The position numbers were made by a program, and so were the translations under genes. This document shows positions 1-7,792 of a stretch of DNA of 23,772 bases, piece by piece. The notes under the pieces were generated by a model. The model was given only the letters and a program-made list of their open reading frames with translations, had not been told where the DNA came from and ran no database searches. Positions within the stretch are counted from its first letter, which is position 1; every line of letters starts with the position of its first letter. The stretch comes from UBA1422 sp041859095. Lineage in GTDB: Bacteria; Bacillota; Clostridia; Peptostreptococcales; Anaerovoracaceae. The stretch covers positions 1-23,772 of the forward strand of contig JBHEKY010000035.1 of NCBI GenBank assembly GCA_041859095.1, read 5' to 3'.

Positions 1-80
1 TCAATAACATAATCTGGCCGCTGGCAGTCGCTTGAGGCAGCTACGCGCTAGTTTTTGGTCTGCTGGTTGCCGGCAGCTGA

Positions 81-116
81 CTTGTGCCTTGCCTTGTGCC
101 TTGCCTTGTGCCTTGC
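81..116. repeat. Three perfect 12-nt tandem repeats (CTTGTGCCTTGC)
   Basis: The unit CTTGTGCCTTGC occurs three times head to tail at 81-92, 93-104 and 105-116 with no mismatch. Each unit is itself nearly two 6-mers. It lies outside any supported gene, so it is probably a slippage product. Confidence 0.9.
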
Positions 117-231
117 CAGTTGGGGATTATAAGGAGTACCCGCGCCGCGGGTGGCCATAGAATTAGCGCTGAACTGGATATTATTCAAGCTTTTTACTAT
201 ATATGCATGGGAATCGCTAAATATGGAAAAT

Positions 232-305
232 AAATATGTCAAAAGCGGTGCTGCTTAGATTTTGACATATTTTTCTGCTGAAGCCAAAAAAATAAATATG
301 TCAAA
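232..305. repeat. Inverted ATATGTCAAA boxes
   Basis: AAATATGTCAAAA at 232-244 and its exact reverse complement at 260-272 form a 13-bp perfect inverted repeat with a 15-nt loop. A third copy, AAATATGTCAAA, lies at 294-305 in the first orientation. A fourth, TTTTGACATAT, lies at 530-540 in the opposite orientation. The boxes could be protein-binding sites or a small dispersed hairpin repeat. No gene next to them suggests which. Confidence 0.7.
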
Positions 306-540
306 TCGCCCAAAATAATAAGAACTACATAGTTTGCCTTTTGAGTAATATTTGGAAATCCAGTAATTACAAGGGGTGCGAGGTTTTGTATCAAGGGACT
401 CATCATTTTTGTTTTATACATTTGTATCCAAAATAGGATGAATTATGTCAGATCATAAAAATGCTCCAAATAAACATAGTATTTGGGCTATTTCTGGAAA
501 TTAATATGTAAAACTTCAAAAAAAACCGATTTTGACATAT

Positions 541-632
541 TGCTATATTGCTTAGCGGTTTCGTTTTGCTATATTGCTTAGCGGTTTCCGGGTTCGTTTT
601 GCTATATTGCTTAGCGGGTTTCGGGTTCGTTT
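541..632. repeat. Three direct repeats of a 26-33 nt unit
   Basis: A unit beginning TGCTATATTGCTTAGCGG and ending in TTCGTTT occurs at 541-566 (26 nt, short by an internal CGGGTTC-like segment), 567-599 (33 nt) and 600-632 (33 nt). The copies abut without spacers, so this is a tandem repeat and not a CRISPR array. Function is unknown. Confidence 0.85.
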
Positions 633-910
633 TCGCGAGAAATCTTCGTTCCCCATTTTCTCCCGGCTGAATTTCAAATCAGAAGGTGATAAACCCCATC
701 AGAAAGTGAATGCCAACGAAGAAACCCAATCAAACTGTAAAAAAATCCCAAAAACTGGATTTCCCCCAGCGAAACACCAAAATAGCACTTTACTATGCTA
801 AAATCGACTCACACCAACACAAAAATAGGGGCATCGCATTGAAAATTTGGATGTCAGCACCTTGTTTTGCCCTCGCACCACAAAAAATACAATTTTTTTT
901 CGTAAAGCCC

Positions 911-938
911 TTGACACTTGAGCATAAATGATTAGAAT
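911..938 (+). promoter_or_regulatory. groESL vegetative promoter
   Basis: TTGACA at 911-916 and TAGAAT at 933-938 are separated by 16 nt. The predicted transcription start near 945 falls inside the CIRCE element, so a bound HrcA dimer would block initiation directly. Confidence 0.8.
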
Positions 939-943
939 AGTAT

Positions 944-970
944 TTAGCACTCTATAAATAAGAGTGCTAA
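944..970. promoter_or_regulatory. CIRCE operator (HrcA binding site)
   Basis: TTAGCACTC at 944-952 and GAGTGCTAA at 962-970 form the perfect 9-9-9 inverted repeat that defines CIRCE. HrcA binds this site and represses chaperonin genes until heat or misfolded protein titrates GroEL away. hrcA is not in the window. The position, overlapping the start of transcription and about 100 nt upstream of groES, is the usual one. Confidence 0.97.
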
Positions 971-1068
971 AACAAACGGAACCTGGATGAATTGTCCAGC
1001 AGCCGGCATTGGGGCAGTTGCCCCCTTACAATGCTTACTCAAAATTACAATATAACGGAGGTAAAGAA

Positions 1069-1350
1069 ATGAGTTTTGGAATCAAGCCTTTAGGCGAAAA
1101 AGTAGTGATCAAAAGATTGGAAGCTGAGGAAAAAACCCAAAGCGGCATCGTTCTGCCGGGACAGGCGAAAGAAAAACCCCAGATTGCTGAGGTGGTTGCT
1201 GTCGGACCCGGAACAGAAGACGACAAAATGGAATTAAAGGTCGGCGATTTCGTCATCTTTAGCCAGTACGCCGGAACCCAGGTCAAATATTTGGGTGACG
1301 AGTACACCATTCTGAGCCAAAAAGACGTGCTAGCCACAGTAGACAGATAG
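1069..1350 (+). CDS. groES: Co-chaperonin GroES
   Basis: The product is the 10-kDa co-chaperonin that caps the GroEL ring in the cytoplasm and closes the folding chamber. At 93 residues it has the normal family length. It shows the family pattern: an N-terminal IKPLGEKVVIKR strand, the mobile-loop region at about 18-32 with a GIVLPG tip, and the GDFVIFSQYAGT segment near the C-terminus. The ATG at 1069 was chosen because AACGGAGG lies at the proper distance before it. An in-frame ATG at 1009 has no ribosome site and would add unrelated residues. It is the first gene of the CIRCE-controlled operon. groEL follows after about 100 nt, and that gap contains a small hairpin (1390-1407) with no T-run. 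Confidence 0.97.
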   Translation: MSFGIKPLGEKVVIKRLEAEEKTQSGIVLPGQAKEKPQIAEVVAVGPGTEDDKMELKVGDFVIFSQYAGTQVKYLGDEYTILSQKDVLATVDR

Positions 1351-1389
1351 TCAAAAAACCGCCGCGGCAATGAGCCCGGCCACACCGCA

Positions 1390-1407
1390 GTCTGGATTTT
1401 TCCGGAC
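1390..1407 (+). other. Small intercistronic hairpin between groES and groEL
   Basis: GTCTGGA and TCCGGAC pair over 7 bp (one G-U) around a TTTT loop. No U-tract follows, so it is not a terminator. It may affect message stability or mean nothing. Confidence 0.35.
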
Positions 1408-1451
1408 AGCTCCCAACGAAACTGAACACAAACGAAAGAGAGGAACTATAA

Positions 1452-3098
1452 ATGGCAAAAGATATTTACTTTGGCGAAGACGCCAGAAAGAAACTGTTGT
1501 CCGGCGTTGACCAGCTGGCCAACACAGTCAAAATCACCTTGGGCCCCAAGGGCAGAAATGTATTATTGGAGAAAAAATTCGGCGGACCGCTGATCACCAA
1601 TGACGGCGTTACCATCGCAAAAGAAATCGAGTTGGCCGACCCTGCCGAAAACATGGGCGCGCAACTGGTCAAAGAAGTAGCCACCAAAACCAATGACGTG
1701 GCAGGTGATGGAACCACCACCGCAACACTGCTCGCACAAATCATCATCAAAGAAGGATTCAAAAACGTAGCTGCCGGTGCAAACCCCATGGTTCTCAAAA
1801 GAGGAATCCAAGGTGCCGTTGAAGTGGCAGTCAACTATATTAAGGAAAGCGCTAAAATCGTCGAAAACAAAGAGAGCATTGCCCAAGTTGCAGCAGTTTC
1901 TTCGGCAGATGAAGCCATCGGCGACCTGATTGCAGAAGCCATGGAAAGAGTCGGCAGAGACGGCGTCATTTCCGTGGAAGAATCCAAGTCCATGGGCACC
2001 ACCCTGGAAGTGGTAGAAGGTATGCAGTTTGACCGCGGTTACCTTTCCGCTTACATGATCAACGACCCCGAAAAAATGGAAGCCGTTTTGGAAAACCCCT
2101 GCATCCTGTTGACAGACAAAAAAATCTCCAACATCCAGGAATTGTTGCCGCTGCTGGAGCAAGTCGTTCAGCAAGGTCGTAAGTTACTGATAGTTGCAGA
2201 AGACATTGAAGGCGAAGCCCTGGCAACCATCGTTGTCAACAAGCTGCGAGGAACCTTTGACTGCGTTGCTGTCAAAGCACCGGGATTCGGCGAAAGAAGA
2301 AAGGCCATGATGGAAGATTTGGCTGTTCTTACCGGCGGAACCGTGATTTCTGAAGAAGTGGGCTATGACCTGAAGGAAGCGACCCTGGATATGCTGGGAA
2401 CCGCAGCCAAGGTCAAAGTCAACAAAGAAAACACCACCATCGTCGATGGCGCAGGACTGGCAGAAGATATTCACGCCAGAGTTGCCCAAATCAAAAAGAT
2501 GCTGGAAGACACCACTTCTGAGTTCGACAAAGAAAAACTTCAGGAAAGGCTGGCCAAGCTGGCCGGCGGTGTTGCACTGATCAAGGTTGGTGCCGCTACC
2601 GAAACGGAATTAAAAGAACGAAAGCACAGAATCGAAGATGCTCTCAACTCCACCAAAGCCGGTGTAGAAGAAGGTATCGTCCCGGGCGGCGGCGTGGCCC
2701 TGGCCAACGCCATCCCCGCAGTAGCCAAATATGTGAAGACCCTGTCCGGGGATGCCAAAACCGGTGCCATGATTATCATGAGAGCATTGGAAGAACCCGT
2801 TAGACAGATTGCCGAAAACGCCGGTTTCGAAGGAAGCGTCGTTATCGCAAGAGTTAAGAACAGCAAACCGGGCACCGGCTTTAATGCCGCCAACGAGCAG
2901 TACATGGATATGATTACTGCAGGTATTGTGGATCCGGCCAAAGTTACAAGATCTGCATTACAAAATGCCGCTTCAGCATCAGCCATGTTGCTGACCACCG
3001 AGGCCGGCGTAGTTGATGCCAAGTCCGACGAGCCGGCCATGGGTGGCATGCCTCCCGGCGGAATGGGCGGAATGGGTGGCATGGGCGGCATGATGTAA
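1452..3098 (+). CDS. groEL: Chaperonin GroEL (60 kDa)
   Basis: The product is the ATP-driven, double-ring folding chaperonin of the cytoplasm, partner of GroES. Its 548 residues match the family. The ATP-site motif GDGTTT is at 85-90, the equatorial and apical domains are intact, and the C-terminus ends in the Gly-Gly-Met-rich tail typical of bacterial GroEL. The start follows AGAGAGGAAC at a normal distance. It is cotranscribed with groES from the CIRCE-regulated promoter and followed by a strong terminator at 3171. Nothing is unusual, and it appears to be the housekeeping copy. Confidence 0.99.
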   Translation: MAKDIYFGEDARKKLLSGVDQLANTVKITLGPKGRNVLLEKKFGGPLITNDGVTIAKEIELADPAENMGAQLVKEVATKTNDVAGDGTTTATLLAQIIIKEGFKNVAAGANPMVLKRGIQGAVEVAVNYIKESAKIVENKESIAQVAAVSSADEAIGDLIAEAMERVGRDGVISVEESKSMGTTLEVVEGMQFDRGYLSAYMINDPEKMEAVLENPCILLTDKKISNIQELLPLLEQVVQQGRKLLIVAEDIEGEALATIVVNKLRGTFDCVAVKAPGFGERRKAMMEDLAVLTGGTVISEEVGYDLKEATLDMLGTAAKVKVNKENTTIVDGAGLAEDIHARVAQIKKMLEDTTSEFDKEKLQERLAKLAGGVALIKVGAATETELKERKHRIEDALNSTKAGVEEGIVPGGGVALANAIPAVAKYVKTLSGDAKTGAMIIMRALEEPVRQIAENAGFEGSVVIARVKNSKPGTGFNAANEQYMDMITAGIVDPAKVTRSALQNAASASAMLLTTEAGVVDAKSDEPAMGGMPPGGMGGMGGMGGMM

Positions 3099-3170
3099 TC
3101 ATCTCCCAAACCCAAACCAATCCATAAAATCGACTCACAAGGGCAAGACAAATCTATCATTAGTTATGAA

Positions 3171-3204
3171 GAAGGCATCCGCGTTTGCAGATGCCTTCTT
3201 TTTT
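3171..3204 (+). terminator. groESL terminator
   Basis: GAAGGCATC (3171-3179) and GATGCCTTC (3190-3198) form a perfect 9-bp stem with a 10-nt loop, followed by six T. It separates groESL from metYA. Confidence 0.9.
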
Positions 3205-3298
3205 AACTTATTTTATTTATATATAATAGGGCAAAGCCAAAGATTCTGCGTAACCTCATAGCAACTCACACTTTTTGTCCCTAACCCACAAATTTTTG

Positions 3299-3326
3299 TT
3301 GGTATTTTTATAAAATATGTTATAAT
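3299..3326 (+). promoter_or_regulatory. metYA promoter
   Basis: An extended -10, TGTTATAAT, ends at 3326 (TATAAT at 3321-3326). A weaker -35, TTGGTA (3299-3304), lies 16 nt upstream. Transcription from about 3333 gives a leader of about 165 nt. I looked for the conserved cores of S-box (SAM-I) and T-box leaders and did not recognise either. Confidence 0.6.
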
Positions 3327-3390
3327 AGACAGAATCAAATTTTTATTATTACCATCGGCTCGCAGACCCGTGGCTGGCATAAGCCTTGTG

Positions 3391-3458
3391 AACCGCAGCG
3401 CACCGCAAACCGCAGCGTACCGCAAACCGCAGCGTACCACAAACCGCAGCGTACCACC
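3391..3458 (+). repeat. Four 17-nt tandem repeats in the metY leader
   Basis: Four abutting 17-nt copies of AACCGCAGCGTACCRCA lie at 3391-3407, 3408-3424, 3425-3441 and 3442-3458, with one or two changes between copies. They sit in the predicted untranslated leader, ending 40 nt before the metY start. The unit length is not a multiple of three, so it is unlikely to be coding. It may space or structure the leader or bind a regulator. Confidence 0.85.
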
Positions 3459-3498
3459 ACACCAAAGCGGAACCGAAATTTTTAAGGAGGAAAAAGGC

Positions 3499-4782
3499 AT
3501 GAACGAAAAAAACTACAGACTCGACACCCAATGCATTCATAGCGGCTACAAAGCTGAGAACGGAGAGCCTCAGGTCATGCCGATCGTCCAAAGTACCACC
3601 TTTAGGTATAACGAACCGGAGGACGTTGCAGCGCTGTTCAACTTAGAAAGCGCCGGGTATTTTTACTCGAGACTTGGCAACCCAACGGTAGGCAGTCTGG
3701 AAGCAAAGATGGCTGCACTTGAGGGAGGCGTTGCCGCAGTGGCAACTTCATCGGGCACATCGGCAGTCCTGATGACCATGGTCAACCTTTGCGTCGCCGG
3801 CGACCACTTCATTTCATCAAAATCAATTTACGGAGGGAGCTACAATCTCTTTGCCGTTACCCTTAAAAAAATGGGAATTGAATGTACCTTTGTCAATCAG
3901 GACGATTCGGCTGAAGTCATCCTTCAGGCGGCCCGACCTAACACCAAAGCCATTTTTGCTGAATCTCTGGGCAACCCTACCTTGACGGTGCTGGATTTTG
4001 ACAAATTTTCTTCCATCGCCAAAAAAATAGGCGTGCCACTTATCATCGATAACACACTGGCCACTCCGGCGCTTTGCAGACCGCTGGAATTAGGGGCTGA
4101 CATCGTCATTCACTCCACCACAAAGTATGCGGATGGCCATGCAACCAGTCTTGGGGGCATGATTATCGACGGTGGCAAATTCGATTGGGCAACCGGAGGC
4201 AAATTCCCCGGATTAACGGAACCCGAACCCAGCTATCATGGGTTGCAATACACCAAGGCTTTTGGCGCAGCTGCGTTTGCAGTCAAGCTACGGACACAGG
4301 GACTACGTGATTTGGGTTGCACCATGGCGCCTTTTAACGCGTTCCTTACAATGCAGGGATTGCAAACTTTGACGCTTAGAATGGAGCGGCACAGCAAGAA
4401 TGCATTGGCCTTGGCGGAGTTTTTGCAAAATCATCCCAAAGTGGACTGGGTGGTTTATCCGGGCCTCAAAGGGGACGAATATTATGACCTGGCACAAAAG
4501 TACCTACCCAACGGCCAAAGCGGCGTACTGTCCTTCGGCATCAAAGGTGGCGCGCAAGCAGGCGAAGACTTCCTGCGTTCCATTGAGTTAATCAGCCTGG
4601 TGGTACACGTGGGCGATATCAGAACTTGCGTCCTTCATCCGGCCAGTTCCACCCACAGACAGCTCAGTGCTGAGGAACAGATGGCAGCCAACATCAGACC
4701 GGAAGCCATTCGGCTTTCCGTAGGGTTAGAAGACATTCGGGATTTGATTGAGGACCTGGATGCCGCATTGAATAAAGCATAG
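3499..4782 (+). CDS. metY: O-acetylhomoserine sulfhydrylase (PLP, Cys/Met metabolism family)
   Basis: This is a fold-type I pyridoxal-phosphate enzyme of the Cys/Met metabolism family, 427 residues. The Schiff-base lysine is K209 in HSTTKYADGH, YSRLGNPT (56-63) is the phosphate/partner-subunit region, and SSGTSA is at 84-89. The most likely reaction is O-acetyl-L-homoserine plus sulfide giving L-homocysteine and acetate. The length suits MetY better than the shorter cystathionine gamma-synthases (about 380 residues). The next gene makes O-acetylhomoserine, which supports this. Methionine gamma-lyase is the main alternative. The ATG at 3499 is preceded by AAGGAGG. The in-frame ATG at 3370 would add a tail coded by the leader repeats and is rejected. 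metA starts 11 nt downstream. Confidence 0.9.
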   Translation: MNEKNYRLDTQCIHSGYKAENGEPQVMPIVQSTTFRYNEPEDVAALFNLESAGYFYSRLGNPTVGSLEAKMAALEGGVAAVATSSGTSAVLMTMVNLCVAGDHFISSKSIYGGSYNLFAVTLKKMGIECTFVNQDDSAEVILQAARPNTKAIFAESLGNPTLTVLDFDKFSSIAKKIGVPLIIDNTLATPALCRPLELGADIVIHSTTKYADGHATSLGGMIIDGGKFDWATGGKFPGLTEPEPSYHGLQYTKAFGAAAFAVKLRTQGLRDLGCTMAPFNAFLTMQGLQTLTLRMERHSKNALALAEFLQNHPKVDWVVYPGLKGDEYYDLAQKYLPNGQSGVLSFGIKGGAQAGEDFLRSIELISLVVHVGDIRTCVLHPASSTHRQLSAEEQMAANIRPEAIRLSVGLEDIRDLIEDLDAALNKA

Positions 4783-4793
4783 GGGGTGGGAAG

Positions 4794-5708
4794 ATGCCAG
4801 TAATTATACCAAATAGACTCCCGGCGGGAGACACCCTCAAAAAAGAAAATATATTTACTATGCGGAAGGCACGGGCCCAAACCCAGGACATCCGGCCACT
4901 GCGCATTGTCATCGTCAACCTGATGCCCACCAAGATCGCCACAGAAACACAGCTGGCTCGCGTGCTGGCTAACTCGCCATTGCAGGTGGAGTTGACGCTG
5001 GTCCATATGGACAGCCATGACGCCAAGAACATTTCTCAAAGCCACTTGGACTCGTTTTATAAGACCATCGACGAAGTCAAACACGAAAAATTTGACGGTA
5101 TGATACTCACCGGTGCACCGGTGGAGCAGATACCATTTGAGGATGTGGACTACTGGAATGAGCTGACAGAAATCATGGAGTGGTCCAAGACCAACGTTTA
5201 CAGCACGGTGCATATTTGCTGGGGGGCCCAGGCAGCGCTATATTATCACTATGGTGTACCAAAATATCCGGTAGACAAAAAGGTCTTCGGCATTTTTGAA
5301 CAGCGGGTTGTAAGGCCGTTGAGTCCTTTGATGCGTGGCTTCGATGAGGTGTTTTTCGCACCTCATTCCAGACACACCACCATCAAAAAAGAAGATGTGC
5401 AAAAACACAAGGAACTTCGAATTCTGGCTGAATCCAAGGAGTCTGGAGTCCACATTTTGTCCAACGATAACGGCAGGATGATTTTTATCCTGGGTCATCA
5501 GGAGTATGACAAAGAAACCTTGGGGACAGAGTATTTTCGAGACGTGGACAAAGGCTTGCCCATTGATGTGCCCAAGAATTATTTCAAGAATGACGACCCC
5601 ACCAAAGAGCCGATTTTCCGGTGGAGGGCTCATGCCAGCCTGTTATTCACTAACTGGCTCAACTATTACGTCTATCAGGAGACTCCATTCGACTTGGAAA
5701 GCCTATAA
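4794..5708 (+). CDS. metA: Homoserine O-acetyltransferase, MetA/HTS family
   Basis: The product acylates L-homoserine, the first committed step to methionine. It is 304 residues. The catalytic cysteine C142 is in ICWGAQA, and H235 and E237 lie in GHQEYD, at the same numbering as characterised MetA proteins. Position 111 separates acetyl-CoA from succinyl-CoA users in this family: Glu for acetyl and Gly for succinyl. Here it is E111 (GAPVEQ), so acetyl-CoA is predicted despite the frequent database name homoserine O-succinyltransferase. This matches MetY, which needs the acetyl ester. It is translated from GGGGGTGGGAAG-ATG right after metY, and the operon ends at the 5768 terminator. Confidence 0.95.
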   Translation: MPVIIPNRLPAGDTLKKENIFTMRKARAQTQDIRPLRIVIVNLMPTKIATETQLARVLANSPLQVELTLVHMDSHDAKNISQSHLDSFYKTIDEVKHEKFDGMILTGAPVEQIPFEDVDYWNELTEIMEWSKTNVYSTVHICWGAQAALYYHYGVPKYPVDKKVFGIFEQRVVRPLSPLMRGFDEVFFAPHSRHTTIKKEDVQKHKELRILAESKESGVHILSNDNGRMIFILGHQEYDKETLGTEYFRDVDKGLPIDVPKNYFKNDDPTKEPIFRWRAHASLLFTNWLNYYVYQETPFDLESL

Positions 5709-5767
5709 GGCACAGTCAATTGATAGCGTGAAGTTGATTCTATAAGAAACAACAAATTTAAAGCAAG

Positions 5768-5797
5768 AAAAACCCCGACATTTGCCGGGGTTTTTTT
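5768..5797. terminator. Bidirectional terminator between metA and dctM
   Basis: AACCCCG (5771-5777) pairs with CGGGGTT (5786-5792). A run of A precedes the stem and seven T follow it, so it can stop both metYA from the left and dctPQM from the right. Confidence 0.85.
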
Positions 5798-5849
5798 GAT
5801 GTTTGTTTCGTAATGGGATAGGGGTTTCGTTCTCTCCAAAATACTTGGT

Positions 5850-7151
5850 TTATAGGAAGCCGAAGAATCTTGGCAAGAACAGGGATAGTTCTGGGATATA
5901 GGTTGTAATTAGCAAAGTCGGAATCCAAGCGAATGCGATGAGCCACATGGTGGGTTTCAGCATTTCGCCAATAGGAGCGTTTCCTACACGGGATCCCAGA
6001 TACAGGAACGGTGCGCAGGGAGGGGTGACGCAACCCAGGCCCAGATTGACGCCCATGATGGCGGCATAGTGAACCGGATCAATGCCCAGTGCAATGGCAA
6101 CAGGCAGGATGATGGGCGTGGTCAACAGGATTGCACTGGTGTCATCCATAATCATTCCGATGATGATCAGGAATAAGTTGATGAACATAACCAGAATAAT
6201 TGGATTGTCTGTTACTGCGGTCATTGCGCCTAAAATCATTTGAGGTACGTTTTCCATGACATACAGTCGGGACAACATCATAACGGAGAACAGCATGATC
6301 ATGATAACGCCTGCAGTGGTGCCGGAGTAGATCAGGCTTTCTCTGAATGTCTTACGATTCAGTCCGCGGTAGATGAAAAATCCAACAGGTGCTGCATAAA
6401 CGATGGAGATCGCCGCAGCTTCAGTCGGTGTCATGAATCCGCCGTAGATGCCACCCAAAATAATAACGGGGGCAATCATGGCAGGAATGGCATGGAATGT
6501 TTTTTTGGTGACGACTTTCACTTTTTCCCCTTTGGGAATCGGTGGAGCCAATCGAATATCCGGGCATTTTCTAAGCAGCCATAAGTTGGTTCCGCTGAGC
6601 AAAATGACCAAAATGATACCGGGGATAATGGTTGCCAGGAAGCATGCCAGGACTGATTGACCGCCAATAAAGGCATAAATCAGCATGTTCAAGCTTGGCG
6701 GAATCAGAAGCCCTAGCAAGGATGCGCTGGAAATCAGCGCTGCTGAGTGACCTCTTGGATATCCGGCATCGCGCATTCTGGGAAGCAGAACGGATCCGAT
6801 ACAGGAAAGAGTAGCCATGCCGCTTCCGGAGATGGCACCAAACAGTGCACAGGAAACAACCATAACTACGCCTAAGCCGCCTTTGATCCGACCGACAAAG
6901 ACTTCGGCTAAGCCGACAAGACTTTCGCCAATGCCGCCTTTTTCCATCAAGCTCCCCGCTAATATAAACAGGGGGATGGCCACAAGAACAGCCGAGCTGG
7001 CTTTTGCATACCCGTAGGGTACAAGGAACATGTAGTCATAGCCACCAAAGATGACTAAAACCAAACAAGATGCAAAGAATGAAAACGGAATGGGAACGCC
7101 AACTAGCAATAGAATAATCAGCACTGCGATGGCAATTAATACGATACTCAT
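5850..7151 (-). CDS. dctM: TRAP transporter large permease (DctM)
   Basis: This is the large integral-membrane subunit of a tripartite ATP-independent periplasmic transporter, which moves the solute with cotransported sodium. It is 433 residues and almost entirely hydrophobic segments (about 12 helices). Family patterns include GVPIPFSF at the N-terminus, FGAISGSGMATL near 105-116 and LGLLIPPS near 150. The start lies 1 nt after the dctQ stop. Its ribosome site GGAGGTGATG lies inside the last codons of dctQ, so the two are translationally coupled. The solute cannot be read from this subunit. Confidence 0.95.
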   Translation of the reverse strand: MSIVLIAIAVLIILLLVGVPIPFSFFASCLVLVIFGGYDYMFLVPYGYAKASSAVLVAIPLFILAGSLMEKGGIGESLVGLAEVFVGRIKGGLGVVMVVSCALFGAISGSGMATLSCIGSVLLPRMRDAGYPRGHSAALISSASLLGLLIPPSLNMLIYAFIGGQSVLACFLATIIPGIILVILLSGTNLWLLRKCPDIRLAPPIPKGEKVKVVTKKTFHAIPAMIAPVIILGGIYGGFMTPTEAAAISIVYAAPVGFFIYRGLNRKTFRESLIYSGTTAGVIMIMLFSVMMLSRLYVMENVPQMILGAMTAVTDNPIILVMFINLFLIIIGMIMDDTSAILLTTPIILPVAIALGIDPVHYAAIMGVNLGLGCVTPPCAPFLYLGSRVGNAPIGEMLKPTMWLIAFAWIPTLLITTYIPELSLFLPRFFGFL

Positions 7152-7152
7152 A

Positions 7153-7698
7153 CTACATCACCTCCGGGCTGCCGGTTTCCACGGCTGGTTTTGGTGCTTT
7201 CCGACGAATAATATAGGCCTTGATAGCTTCATACATGTGGACAAAGTTATAGAAATTGGTCAAGGCCAGTCCGATGACGATGGAGGATTGTCCAAACGCG
7301 ATAGGAAGACGGAAGACCAATGTTTTTAACTCGTTTTCGAAACTCCACTGGACCAGTGAAATAGCCCAGAGCATGAATACAATACCAAGTATAAACGTAA
7401 GAATCCAACGAATAATATATACAGTTTCTTTGAAAATACCATCTTTTACGATGACGTCTATAATTTCAGCTGTGATATGAGATTTTTCGTATGCGCCATA
7501 GGCACATCCAATCATGTAAAGGTAAAAAACAACGATAATCAGCAACTCTTCGTTGCCGGGAAAGTTAATGTTCAAAAAGCTGCTGAGAATACTGGTGGCT
7601 GCCACAATCAAGGTGGTCAGGACACCCAGAATCATCAGCATCCACTCTTGAATGCCAACAAGAATGGCCCAGAATTTGGATTTCTTGAGTCGATCCAA
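7153..7698 (-). CDS. dctQ: TRAP transporter small permease (DctQ)
   Basis: This is the small four-helix membrane subunit of the TRAP system, which scaffolds the large permease. I place the start at a TTG at 7698, preceded by GAAAGAAGG with an 8-nt gap. That gives 181 residues with the charged-then-hydrophobic N-terminus normal for DctQ (DRLKKSKFW then helix 1). Upstream ATGs exist at 7725 and 7764 but have no ribosome site, and the 7764 start would run through a GC-rich hairpin. About four membrane segments can be seen. The gene sits between dctP and dctM as usual. Confidence 0.88.
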   Translation of the reverse strand: MDRLKKSKFWAILVGIQEWMLMILGVLTTLIVAATSILSSFLNINFPGNEELLIIVVFYLYMIGCAYGAYEKSHITAEIIDVIVKDGIFKETVYIIRWILTFILGIVFMLWAISLVQWSFENELKTLVFRLPIAFGQSSIVIGLALTNFYNFVHMYEAIKAYIIRRKAPKPAVETGSPEVM

Positions 7699-7727
7699 CG
7701 TGTACACCTTCTTTCTAGTAATCATGG

Positions 7728-7753
7728 AAAACGGGGAGGATTTCCCCTCCCCG
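7728..7753 (-). terminator. Attenuator-like hairpin between dctP and dctQ
   Basis: Read on the minus strand, CGGGGAGG and CCTCCCCG (plus-strand 7732-7753) form an 8-bp GC stem with a 6-nt loop, followed by TTTT. The short U-run suggests partial termination. That would make more binding protein (dctP) than membrane subunits, as is common in such operons. Confidence 0.6.
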
Positions 7754-7792
7754 AACAATTCCATTCGTTGAATAGTTTGAGTTCAGGAGAGA

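Larger units (their letters stand above)
1..900. other. Gene-free, repeat-bearing stretch left of groESL
   Basis: I see no convincing gene in these 900 bases. The open frames are short, lack good ribosome sites and have low-complexity translations. The stretch holds three short repeat families, listed separately: a 12-nt tandem triplet, four ATATGTCAAA boxes in alternating orientation, and three copies of a unit of about 33 nt. From about 640 to 900 the plus strand is rich in A and C and poor in G, with no structure I can name. It could be decayed coding sequence or a long intergenic region. Confidence 0.6.

Noticed and set aside
541..632. Possible CRISPR array
   Set aside because: The repeats abut with no unique spacers and no cas genes are near. 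It is a plain tandem repeat.
2540..3160. 206-codon minus-strand frame within groEL
   Set aside because: It is antisense to groEL, proline-rich from the Gly-Met tail, and has no independent signals.
3333..3498. SAM riboswitch or T-box in the metY leader
   Set aside because: None of the conserved cores I know for SAM-I, SAM-II or T-box leaders is recognisable. Most of the leader is the 17-nt repeat.
3370..3498. N-terminal extension of MetY from an upstream ATG
   Set aside because: The extension is coded by the tandem repeat, is unlike the family N-terminus and has no ribosome site. AAGGAGG precedes the ATG at 3499.
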